Part shown: positions 1-9,419 of the stretch, one piece after another
Numbering within the stretch: the stretch's first letter is position 1
Layout of the letters: each line of letters opens with the position of its first letter
NCBI GenBank assembly: GCA_009193035.1
Contig: SWDT01000070.1
Span: 682,001 to 746,000, forward strand
DNA length: 64,000 nucleotides
Source of the DNA: Halicephalobus mephisto
Lineage: Eukaryota > Nematoda > Chromadorea > Rhabditida > Panagrolaimidae
Direction: 5' to 3'
Position numbers and translations under genes: made by a program
Notes under the pieces: generated by a model
Told to the model about the DNA's origin: nothing
Seen by the model: only the letters and a program-made list of their open reading frames with translations
Database searches by the model: none

Positions 1-250
1 CGAGATTCACTGATTTATCTCAAGGTACAAACGAGCAATTGTTCCATCACGAAGCCTACTTGATTTTTCCCCGAATATGAACTTAATACTGATCTTTAAA
101 AATCATTAATACTGAATTGAACCATTCCTTCAGACTCACTGTTATTTTACTTTATTAATATTAATAAATCTATTTCAGCTGGAGAAGAAGGGAAAGCCTC
201 ACCCTGAAGGCATCAGCAAAGACATGATTTACAATGTTCCTCCATTTTAA
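1..250 (+). CDS. C-terminal end of an unidentified gene (partial, enters from the left)
   Basis: Two short exons read together: 1-24 ends in AAG before a donor GTACAAAC at 25, and 179-250 follows the acceptor TATTTCAG at 171-178 and ends in TAA at 248-250. The join keeps phase 0. The C-terminus contains KKGKPHPEGISKDMIYN and ends in VPPF. The tail is hydrophilic with no membrane segment. It is too short to name a family. Codons in the last exon look used (few AT-only codons), unlike the flanking AT-rich sequence. The gene converges on the receptor-like gene to its right, with about 100 bp between the two stop codons. The coding call rests on splice signals and an open frame only. Confidence 0.5.
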
Positions 251-347
251 TTTTTCCAAATTTTCGACGGCTAAAACGTGCTTCAACTTCCTGATTTCCC
301 GATTTAAGCTGATGTTTTAATTCTTTAATAAACTTGATTTACAAAAA

Positions 348-1684
348 TTAAAGTTCACCGGCATTCTGAGACGTTTGATTAAAGTTTTCTGGAAGAGGGG
401 AGTAAACTGGGAGTGCTCCGGCGAATTTGTTGTAGAGATGGTTGAAGGTCGGTCTTTTACTCGGATCTTCACTAAAGCCTGGAATTCCTTCATTATTGGG
501 TTTTACTTAAGTAATCTTACAGCTAAGAATCACACTCCATAAAGGAAAGTCGTTGAAAACCTGAGGTTTCGAGAGTCTAATTCCGCTTAAAAGAAGTTCG
601 GTCATTTCGAATTTTGAAGTTGTATTGTGTCCATTATAAGGTTTTTCTCCACAGTAAGTGAAGATCTGCCAGGCAGTAACCCCAAAGGACCAAACATCGC
701 CTTCTTTTGTCGGGGACGTAACTTTCAACGTTAGGTACTCCAGAGGCATATGAGTTATGGTTCCTTTGATTTGGTTGTTTTCGTCTGTGAATTTTACCTG
801 ACAGAAACTGGCCACTTCAACGGTGAATTCGTCTTTCACCAGGATACTATTGGCCTTTAAATCACCGTGAATAACATGCCTTGAATGGAGATAAATCATG
901 GCATCTGTTATTTGGACACAGAACCTGACGAGAACCTGTTTGTCCAAATTATTCGAGTTTATTATTAAATAAGTAGCCAAATCAGATTTCCTCAAAGGGG
1001 TGATAATCTTCAGATTGGTCATGAAATTGATTCCAATTATCTGGATCACATTAGGATGTTTCAGCCTAGACATGATTTCCATTTCTTCAAAGAATCTGAT
1101 GATGTAATCTTGTTCGTTACTATTCAACTCCTTTACAGCTACTTTTTCATTCATTTCCTTGTAAAAACAGCAATAAATATGTCCGGAATGTCCTTTTCTG
1201 ATTAGTTCCTTATTATTCCAATCCAGATCCGAAATCGGGATGCTTTTCAATTCCCCTCCATTGGGGGTATTCAAGAGATCTAACTCATTGCTGCTGAATC
1301 GCCGGGTCTTGAGTTTTTTCATGATGTAATTTACGAGGAGTACTATGACGAATATCAACAGTAGACAAGTTATCCCAAAGAAAATCGATAAATAATGAGG
1401 ACCAGTAAGTTTTCCGGAATCAGAAACCACAGAAAGGTTTGTCGACAATGAATCCATTGGACAGAATCCGTAATATTTTCCTTCCAATGACTTTGAGAGT
1501 TGAGGACAGCTTTGGATACATTTGAATCTTGTTGAGGTTTCAGAAGGGGCTAGCATATATTCATCCGTTCGGCAGCTGGAACAATCGCTGTCCAGCGGAC
1601 CTAGACATGAATTGCAATCTTGATGGCAATTAATGCAGTGCTTTGTAATTTCATCGAAATAAAAACGAGCAGGGCATGCAATCA
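348..1684 (-). CDS. EGFR-type receptor tyrosine kinase-like protein, truncated ectodomain, probable pseudokinase
   Basis: Exons 1684-521 and 478-348, joined across a 42-nt intron (479-520) that removes an in-frame TAA and restores a kinase C-lobe ending (SEDPSKRPTF). The order is one cysteine-rich furin-like repeat (residues about 1-50), a membrane segment near residues 98-120, a basic juxtamembrane stretch, then a kinase domain. The closest family by eye is EGFR/LET-23: DVWSFGVTAWQIFTY and EKPYNG are typical. The beta-3 lysine (VAVKEL) is kept, but HRD is HGD, the catalytic-loop Asn is Ser, DFG is SFC and the first glycine of the P-loop is lost. It probably binds ligand or partners without phosphotransfer. 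Its 5' end is uncertain: a 44-nt intron (1685-1728) would join an A at 1729 to TG and make a split ATG, with no signal peptide. More ectodomain exons may lie upstream, but I see none. Confidence 0.75.
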
Positions 1685-1729
1685 CTAAAAAGTTTAAGTT
1701 TTTACTTATTTTATGGAAAAAAACTCACT

Positions 1730-2252
1730 ATTTCTCAGGAACTGAATTTAGTTGTTGATTATTGAAGAAATAAAAAAATAAGAAAATCAAGGCGTCGATG
1801 ATCACTTTTGAGTTCCATTTTCATTATTCAGAAACGATTCATCATTTATTTTGTTAATTTTCATATAATAATTACCAAAAGTATATTGTTGAGTAAATAT
1901 AATTACATAATTAATTTGTACACAAAAATAGGTACGTGGTATATAATTTACCAATATATTAAGTGCAAAATTGATGTATTGTATTTAATTTATCTGATAC
2001 ATCAATCATTTTAATGTACTCTTTTATGCGTAAGAATTCTAGAAAGTTTAATCATCTTCATATAGCTATATAAAAAATGGATACATGGTACATAATGCAC
2101 GGATACATTGTAACGGCTCTGATGTACCGCATATATTGTATTCAATGCATCGATATATTAAGTTGCTATCGGTGCATTGTATTCAATGTATCTGATGCAT
2201 TAGAGCCGGTTTAATGTATTGATACCATACAAAAATATAGATACATGGTATA
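1730..2252. repeat. AT-rich spacer with an imperfect palindrome (about 2112-2211)
   Basis: No gene is visible here. The part 2112-2211 folds back on itself: the left arm starts AACGGCTCTGATG and the right arm ends CATTAGAGCCGGTT, and both arms carry ATTGTATTCAATG near the centre. Arms are about 45 bp with scattered mismatches around a short spacer. GATACATGGTA also occurs at about 2080 and 2230, flanking the palindrome and ending right at the mariner insertion. It looks like a foldback or MITE-like remnant with no coding content. Confidence 0.55.
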
Positions 2253-2967
2253 TTAGGTTAATTCACGCAAATGGAGGAATGTTTGAAGTCTTGTAAAGCA
2301 GAAAAGAATTACTATCGAGGACCCAGTGTTGAATGTTTATAGAAAGTGAACCCTATGAAGATAACCTAATGTTTGCTCTCAAGTTTCGAAAGATGGAAGA
2401 AAAACAAAAAGCCATAGATTCAATTTGTGACGAAGATCAGCGGATTTTTATCCAATTTGGTTATCTTTTGGACCATAGTGCTGGAATAATCGAGTTGGAC
2501 TTGAAGAAAGCTGTAGGCAGTAAAGCTCTGAAGGAGAAAACAAACAAGAAATGACTCACGAGATTCAGAAAAGGAGATAAATCACAAGAAACAGCTGCAG
2601 AGGGGACCGAGCAGATCCAGAAACAAGAAAAGAATGGAAAGCCGAGGAATCCATAAATGGCGATAATCTCTATATTCTCTTGATGTTAGTTCATGTGATT
2701 ATGGTTACTTCGATTCATTGAAGAGAAGATTACATACCGTTGTTCATGCTAACTGCTGGAGTTCGAAAACCATCTCAATGATCTGATACAAGAAGATCTG
2801 CGTGAAAGCCATTATCTGGTTATCCAGCGAATTCCAGAACAATGGGAGCGTGTCGTTCAATTGGAAGGAGATTACATTTAATTATTATAGAATTTAATGT
2901 GTTATGCTTTGGTAGAACGAAAATTATTTTTAAAAATTCATTCCTCCGTTTGTGCGAATTAACCTAA
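2253..2967. mobile_element. Internally deleted, degenerate mariner/Tc1-type DNA transposon
   Basis: The two ends are 29-bp inverted repeats with 3 mismatches, starting TTAGGTTAATTC and finishing in GGAGGAATG on the inside. Each end abuts a TA dinucleotide (2251-2252 and 2968-2969), the expected mariner target duplication. TTAGGT fits the YYAGRT start of mariner ends. The element is 715 bp, about half of an autonomous copy. Near 2829-2880 the plus strand reads RIPEQWERVVQLEGDYI followed by a stop, resembling the C-terminal end of mariner transposases, so a transposase fragment in plus orientation survives. A 73-codon frame at 2333-2554 is open but I do not recognise it. Frames in the middle are broken. 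It is inferred to be non-autonomous. Confidence 0.8.
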
Positions 2968-2969
2968 TA

Positions 2970-3625
2970 AATGAATATCATTGAATAAAATGTATGTTGA
3001 AAAATTGTTTCTTCTTTGTCACTAAAAGAAGTTCATACGACATCAGTTATAATTTCATCCTTTAGGACCGAATCTCCTGTTTTTAATTCTTTGAACTTTC
3101 TGGAAGATCAGTAAAAAATGAAATCCAAGTTTCATTCGAAGCGAAATTTCAGATATTGTCTAAATTTAACTTAACGACTTTCAAAATGAATTGAGAGTAC
3201 TTCGAAGTATACAAAGTTCGAAATTTGAAATCACAAGAATTCAAAAAATCAATAAAGATTCCAATTATTTTCATATATGAAATTTTAACTCATCTTTAAT
3301 ATTTTAATTTTATTTAAATTTAAAGAAATAATTTTCTAAATTTTAAAATTAATGGAAATTCTAAAATAATTAATTTCCATATATGAGATTTCTATTTTAA
3401 TTAAAATTTTTATATTTTAAAATTATTCGGAATTTTTGGATTAACTGACTAAATTTGCAAATTTTTTAGATTGACTGACTAAAAATCGACGAAAAGGGTC
3501 TTGTGAGGAAAGTTTTGACCGCGATTTCCCGCTTTTGAGTAGCGCGACACTTTCCCGCTCATTCTCGTCTTCTTTGTTCTCCAAGTTTTCCTCGAATATA
3601 TCCTTTTTGTCCCCATCGATACACC
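2970..3625. other. AT-rich spacer, no gene seen
   Basis: This is intergenic DNA between the mariner element and the next plus-strand gene. The part 3240-3470 is almost pure A/T with the motifs TTTCATATATGAAA and CCATATATGAG. The part 3500-3625 is richer in G and C and probably carries the promoter or outron of the gene at 3626. I see no RNA gene. Confidence 0.5.
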
Positions 3626-4681
3626 ATGGCGGAACACAAATGGGGTGTTATTTGCTCTGCTCCGTACACCCCAACTCTTCAAGATGACATTTAGTAAGAT
3701 TTTCCGAGTTTTGTAATTTTCTATATATGGATGATTTCAGTGATTTTTTCCGCTGGCTGTTGCCCCAGTTGACTGATGCTTCGGAAGACATAAACGAATT
3801 TTATCAATTCAACGAACGGGAATCTTTTTACTACAGATGTGATCCTGCCAATTTCCAGCAATTCGAAAAGTGCTACGATCACGCATCATTGGAGTACCCT
3901 GAGGTCGTGATCATCTTCCAAATTTTGCCATACCGGAACTCCAAAGAAGTCAATTGGTGTAAGCAGCTTTCGGAAGTCAATGGACAGTTCGTTCAATGTA
4001 TTTTGCTGGACAATATCTATTCGAAATTTGCCAATGCCCCGATGGGCGCTGTCTGCAAAAAAATGGTCACCTACCTCCAGCGGCGTTTTGAGGAACTTCA
4101 CAACGCTGAATACGGTCCTAAAATGTAAGTCCTATCATATGCTCTCCTTATATAATCTCCATATCCAGCGATATCCCGAGATTAGTGGTGAATCCGTTCG
4201 AAAAAGACAAACCTACCGAAACCGGAACGGGAAATGAAGAAATCAAAGATGTTGTTCGTCTTGTCCTTCACAGTAGGTTTATGTTGGAAAAATATGTTTA
4301 ATTTTTGCTTCAGATTACCGGTTTACGGAACAAGAGGTGTCTTCAACTATCGTTGCCTCTGGCTACCCTCCGTGTTACACGACGGAGAACATCGCCTCCA
4401 TCTTCGGCTTGCTCAATATCCAGACGATTCAGCCTTACCGACCAAGCGCTGTGTTTGTGCAATTTCTGAATGACGATCAAGCTATCCAGGCTCTTCTAAA
4501 CCTACACAGAAAGGACCTCGGATCCGGATACTACTTGGATCTGAAACCCAGGACCAAGGCTTTGGAAAAGAAACTGAAAGAAGCCAGAGAACTTTGGGAA
4601 AAACTAGGACTTGGCAACAAGTTCCCCTTCCGATTTGGAGAAGAAACAACAATACCCGTTGGCCGTCCTGCTTTGAGATGA
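3626..4681 (+). CDS. Unrecognised conserved-looking protein, four exons
   Basis: Exons 3626-3693, 3741-4124, 4169-4272 and 4314-4681 join in phase to give 307 residues. The introns are only 41-47 nt with standard GT...AG ends. The start is the first ATG (MAEHKWGVICSAPYTP); the shorter ATG at 3727 lies inside intron 1 and is not a start. The N-terminal half is aromatic and acidic (YDFFRWLLPQL, FYQFNERESFYYR). The C-terminal part has a small alpha/beta stretch (SSTIVASGYPP, then AVFVQFLNDDQAIQALL) that resembles an RRM-like fold by eye, followed by a lysine-rich helix (KALEKKLKEARELWEKL). I do not recognise the family and assign no function. AATAAA near 4834 is a likely poly(A) signal. The model is strong because every splice keeps frame. 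Confidence 0.8.
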
Positions 4682-5440
4682 AACATGTACTGGTTTGTGA
4701 ACGGTTTGATTTCTTTCATTTTGCTGTTTTATTTGATAAAAGTAAACTTTGGTTTAATCTCCTGAAGTGGTGGATAGTTTTTAATCGCTTATTGGAAGGG
4801 AGGATTTTCACTTTTTAGGAATACTTTAAAAAGAATAAAAATGATGTATAAAATTGACGTGAGTTTGGGTTTTTGGTACTTAAAAGTACAATTAAAAAAT
4901 GTTATTTTTAAATTTATTAAATTTAAAAAGTAGTTTTTAAAATTTTTTAAAAATGATTTTTTAAATGATCCTTTTATTTTTGGATTAAATAATTTCCTCA
5001 GGAAATTTGATTAAAATGACCTTTGTAGTTTGGTTTATTTGTTTTTAAAGACTTTCAGGATTAATTTTTTTAAATAAAAATTTTTTATCATGATTACTAT
5101 AAAAGTAAATTTTGAATTAAAATCTGAAATTTAAAAAATGACTTTCATAGAAAACTTTTCGTCACTTATTTGTTAATTTTTTCGAGTAAAAAAAATTGAA
5201 AATTATCGACAATTTATGAATTTATTGAAGAATAAATAATGGCACGTAAATTCTTAAAATTGAGCAACTCAAAAAGGTTCAGACCATGACGTCATGTCCA
5301 GAAGTGAAATCGCTACTAATCTCCTGAAAAATTTCCATTAATCACATTACTGTAAAGATTAAAAATGATTTTTATTGCTCAATTTTCTTCTCACGAGATT
5401 GTAACTACTTTGAGGTCTAGAAAATGGTCAATGTTGAAAT
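4682..5440. other. AT-rich spacer, no gene seen
   Basis: This is the 3' flank of the preceding gene and AT-rich DNA. I find no open frame with coding character and no RNA gene. The sequence around 5280-5300 (CATGACGTCATG) contains a CRE-like palindrome, which may be chance. Confidence 0.4.
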
Positions 5441-5442
5441 CA

Positions 5443-5670
5443 AATCTGCAGGTTGCGAGCAACAATTGTGCAGATTAGTCTATTAAAATCATTACCGAAG
5501 CAAAACCTGCATGTTGCCCGCAATAATTGTGCAGATTAGTCAACATCAAAATAATTACTGAAGCAAAATCTGCAAGTTGCGCGCAACAATTGTGCAGATT
5601 AGTCTATTAAAATCATTATCGAAATCAAATCTGCAAGTTGCCCGCAACGATTGTGCAGTTTGATTGATGT
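5443..5670. repeat. Minisatellite, about 61-bp unit, roughly four copies
   Basis: The unit reads AATCTGCAAGTTGCGCGCAA, then CAATTGTGCAGATTAGTC and an AT-rich tail. Copies begin near 5443, 5505, 5565 and 5627. The core is self-complementary (TTGCGCGCAA), and the unit also begins with TCTGCA and contains TGCAGA, so each copy can form a small hairpin. A second array at 13650-14120 shares this core. Confidence 0.8.
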
Positions 5671-5867
5671 TTCTATATCTATATTTATAAAGATTTCGAA
5701 ATCAATTTTTAGGAATATATTCTTTAATAGGCCTGAAAATTCCAAAAATAGGATATATGAGGTGCTTAATCCTTTGTCTGCCTTTTGGAATGACTTTCGA
5801 TATATGAAATTACTAATAAATATTCCGAAAATCACTACCAATACCCAACTGTCTTAATTGAAAAAAG

Positions 5868-8800
5868 TTACTTTTGGTTTTTTAAAAAATAAAAAATTAC
5901 TCTTTCTCCGGCGATGCTGCAACTGGATTCAGCGATGGTCGAAAGTCGCTTCGGAACAGCCTGATCTGAATGACTATCGCTTGTGGAAAGTCCTTGTTCA
6001 ACAACATCGTAACTTCTAGTATTGTCTTCTTCATCGATGCCGTCCGCGACCCAGGCCATGCCCTTCCAGACTTGATGCATGATGTGGACCGCGGGAGCCA
6101 GCATCGCAACAGCAGCCCGACTTTCTTGTCTGAAAATATTTATAAATAAGTAAATATGTCGAAATAAGGTCACCTGAGAGGAAGTTTGGAATCAGTTTCA
6201 GCCCCTCCGGCAGTGCTCTGGTTCGTGGCCGCACTCTGGGCCTGCATCGCCATCATCCGGCTCCGCAACCCGTTCATCTTCGGACTCGATGTTCCGTCGT
6301 TTACTGGATACATTTCCTGAAATTCTTCTGTCAAAAAAATTTAAAAAAACAAAAATTTAAATTTAAAAAAAATCAAAAAATAAATTTTGCACATGAAATC
6401 GTCGATTATGTTTATTTTTTTTTAATTTTAATTATATGAAATTCTATATGAAAAAAGAATTATTAATGTAAGTTCTGATATATGAAAATGATCAGAAATA
6501 GAAGGAAAAGCAATTTACGAGGTAACCACCACGTATGAAATACAGGTTTACGATTTTTAGGTTATATATATTTGATTATGTTTATTTTTCTTTGATTTTG
6601 ATTACTGAAGGGTTTATATATGAAATTAAACTATTTTTATAATTTTAGATATATGAAATCGATCGAAAATAGAAAAAAAATATATGAAACAAGTATTTTA
6701 AAAAGTATTAATTTTGAACTATTTTTTGCTTTATATTCAATTAACCATGTTTATTTTTCTTTGATTTTGATTACTGAAGGGTTTATATATGAAATTAAAC
6801 TACTTTTATAATTTTAGATATATGAAATCGATCAAAAATAGAAAAAAGATGTATGAAACAAGTATTTTAAAAAAGGATTAATTTTGAACTATTTTTTGCT
6901 TTATATTTAGTCCATTATGTTTAATTTTAATTATCCAATGTTATATATGTAAAATTAAACTATTTTAAAATTATTTTTGATTTATTTGAAAAGAGAAAAA
7001 TTTTTGGAAGAAAAATATTGCAAAAAATTAATTTTTAATAATTTTCCGTGTAACATACGACCTAGCATGTTTGATTCTTTTAAAATTTAATAATTTAAAA
7101 GTTTCTGTAAAAAAATAAACAACTAATACAAGTTTCATCACATCAACGTGGCCGACAAGAAGGAAGTGATTTATAAAATAAACATTCGAGAAAAATATTT
7201 TTTATTTTTAATGTAATCAATTTTTAAACTTTTACACGAAAAATAAATAATTTTTGATATATGAATTTTCCCGAAAATTAAAAAATAACTAATTTACGAA
7301 AAAAATTATGTTTTTAGAATTTTCATATATGAAATCCTTCGAAAATTAAGAAATAACTACTTTACAGAGAATTTAAAGAAATTAATTTTTAAAAATTTAA
7401 TATATAGTCGAATTTACTTACTTTTTTATACTTTGAAATTTTTAAGATTTTATATGAAAAATAAATAATTTTTGATATATGAATTTTCCCGAAAATTAAA
7501 AAATAACTAATTTACGAAAAAAATTATGTTTTTAGAATTTTCATATATGAATTTTTCCGAAAATTAAAAAATAACTAATTTACGAAAAAATTTATGTTTT
7601 TAGAATTTTCATATATGAATTTTTCCAAAAATTAAAAAATAACTAGTTTGCAAAAATCTTCTTAAAAGTTAATTTTTATATGGAAATTTACTATTATTTT
7701 TTCGTTCCCTTCTGTGATTAGTTGACCAAAAGCCAAACATTCCATTTTTCGAGGAAAAAAGCCGAATTTTCTTCATTGGGAAAGAAAAAGAATGTCCTTA
7801 AGTCACTTAACTTCCTGTTCGTTACGGAAAAATATTTTTAAACTTGTCAATTTTAAAATTTGAATTCAACCCAATTATTTTAAAACAGGAAAGCCAACCT
7901 GCAACATAATGCAAAATTTGGTGTACCACGCGGGATTCGCACAGGCGTTCGGGTTCGCTATACACAGGGCACACGCCAGCATAGTTCCTGTAATTATAAA
8001 AATTATAAAATTACAAAATTATGAAATTAAAAGTTTATAAAAATTACAAAATTATAAAGTTAAAAATTTATAAAAATTACAAAATTATGAAGTTAAAAAT
8101 TATAAAAATCATAAAATTACAAAATTATAAAATTATAAAAATCATTAAAATTATAAAATTATAAAATTACAAAATTATGAAGTTAAAAATTTATAAAAAT
8201 TATAAAATTATAAAGTTAAAAATTATAAAAATTATAAAATTATAAAAACTATTAAAATTATAAAATTTAAAAATTATAAAAACTATTAAAATTACAAAAT
8301 CATTAAAATCATTAAAATTATAAAATTAAAGAAATTATAAAACTTGAAAATTAATAATTAAATTAAAAAAAAATTAAATATTATTCGTGGTAGGACCAAT
8401 GGTTTTAATTTTATTCATTTTTAAAAATAAATTTTGATTATTTTTTGAATTATTTAAAGAAAATTAAATTTATTATTTTTGTTCGAAAAAATTAAATTTT
8501 AGTGATTTTTATTCGAAAAAAAAATTATTGATCTCACCACGAATAATGTTTATTTTTTCAGTCTACGAATTTAGTTAAACTAATGTTAATCAAATTCAAA
8601 ATTGAAAAATAAATTAAGCATCATTCGTGGCGGGACCAAAGTTTACATTTTTACATATTTGTCTTTTTTAAATAAATTTATAAAAAATCAAAATTTATTT
8701 AAAAAATAAAAATAAATTAAAAAATATCGATTTCAACACGAATAATGGAGTAATTTATTTTTCAATCATTATTAATTTTAACATTTATTAAAAAAAATTT

Positions 8801-9145
8801 TAATAATTATTTTCAAAATTTTTCAATTTTTTTAAATTTCTGAATTTAAAAAATTGTAAAACTTTATTATTTTAAAATTTTAATAATTTAATTACTTTTA
8901 AATTCAATTATTTTTATTTTTAAATTTTTAAATTTTTATTTTTTTATTTTTTATTTTTAAATTTAATTTTTTATTTTTATTTATTTCTTTATTTCTGAAT
9001 TTCGTTACTTTAGAAACTTACCGACGATACACAGTAGAACAATATAAAGTCCGAAATTGTAAGTTTCGAGGTCGATGATGGCGATGGTGACACAGAAGAA
9101 CATTATCCCAAAAAGGATAAAAATGGATAAACATGCATAAAACAT
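5868..9145 (-). CDS. Small membrane protein of unknown function, four exons, very long introns
   Basis: Exons 9145-9022, 7987-7899, 6316-6174 and 6129-5868 join in frame to 205 residues. The start ATG at 9145 has an in-frame TAA upstream. Residues 1-24 (MFYACLSIFILFGIMFFCVT) and about 30-48 are hydrophobic, so one or two membrane helices are likely, with cysteines (ACALCIANPNACANP) just after. The rest is soluble, rich in Met, Ala, Ser and acidic residues. Introns 1 and 2 are about 1.0 and 1.6 kb and filled with AT-rich repeats. The 3' end is uncertain: exon 4 may read through to TAA at 5868, or splice from GAAAGA|GTAATT into a short exon starting near 5850 (LGIGSDFRNIY, stop). I do not recognise the family. 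Confidence 0.6.
6570..6925. repeat. Direct duplication, about 175 bp, inside an intron
   Basis: Two near-identical copies start at about 6570 and 6745. Both carry GATTACTGAAGGGTTTATAT, ATATATGAAATCGATC and AACAAGTATTTTAAAA. A third, shorter and more decayed copy follows to about 6960. It lies in intron 2 of the membrane-protein gene. Confidence 0.7.
7240..7650. repeat. Tandem repeat of about 69 bp with ATATATGAA core
   Basis: Units carry CATATATGAATTTTTCCGAA, a run of AT, and ATTTACGAAAAAAATT. Copies are visible near 7258, 7322, 7470, 7540 and 7608. They lie in intron 2 of the membrane-protein gene and have no coding content. Confidence 0.65.
7995..8350. repeat. Low-complexity AAAATTATAAAATTAC repeat
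   Basis: A run of short imperfect units of the type AAAATTATAAAATTACAAAA fills the 5' part of intron 1 next to exon 2 of the membrane-protein gene. Confidence 0.75.
8380..8750. repeat. Two decayed copies of the ATTCGTGG hairpin family
   Basis: The first copy runs from ATTATTCGTGGTAGGACCAA (about 8381) to CACCACGAATAATG (about 8548). The second runs from CATCATTCGTGGCGGGACCA (about 8620) to CAACACGAATAATGG (about 8746). In each, left and right ends are inverted complements around an AT-rich loop. Better copies form the array at 21040-21640. Confidence 0.65.
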
Positions 9146-9419
9146 GTTTGTTAAGTAAAATTACTTAAAAAAAAGAAACCGATCTTCCATTCGACGAAAA
9201 AATTTTGGCTGAAGCTGAAACGACGAAAACCAAATAACTTAGAAGAAATCACGCCAAGTTCCGGACCGGAAAAAATTCAAACAATTGGTCTTGATTTCGT
9301 TTTTTTCGAAAATGTTAAAAATTCGCTTTTTTGCAAAAATATAATTATTAATTATTAATCAATCAAAAAAGTCAGAAACTTTGGGAATCTTTAAAATAAT
9401 TTTTTTCAAAAAAATTTAT

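Noticed and set aside
1808..2014. 68-codon plus-strand frame rich in Ile, Tyr and Lys
   Set aside because: Its composition is that of random AT-rich DNA, with no acceptor, homology or conserved motif.
3479..3682. 67-codon basic minus-strand frame (RIYSRKTWRTKKTRMSG)
   Set aside because: It is the complement of exon 1 and the upstream region of the gene at 3626, whose spliced model is better supported.
5281..5300. CRE-like TGACGTCA site near a spacer
   Set aside because: A single short palindrome far from a start codon is expected by chance in 64 kb.
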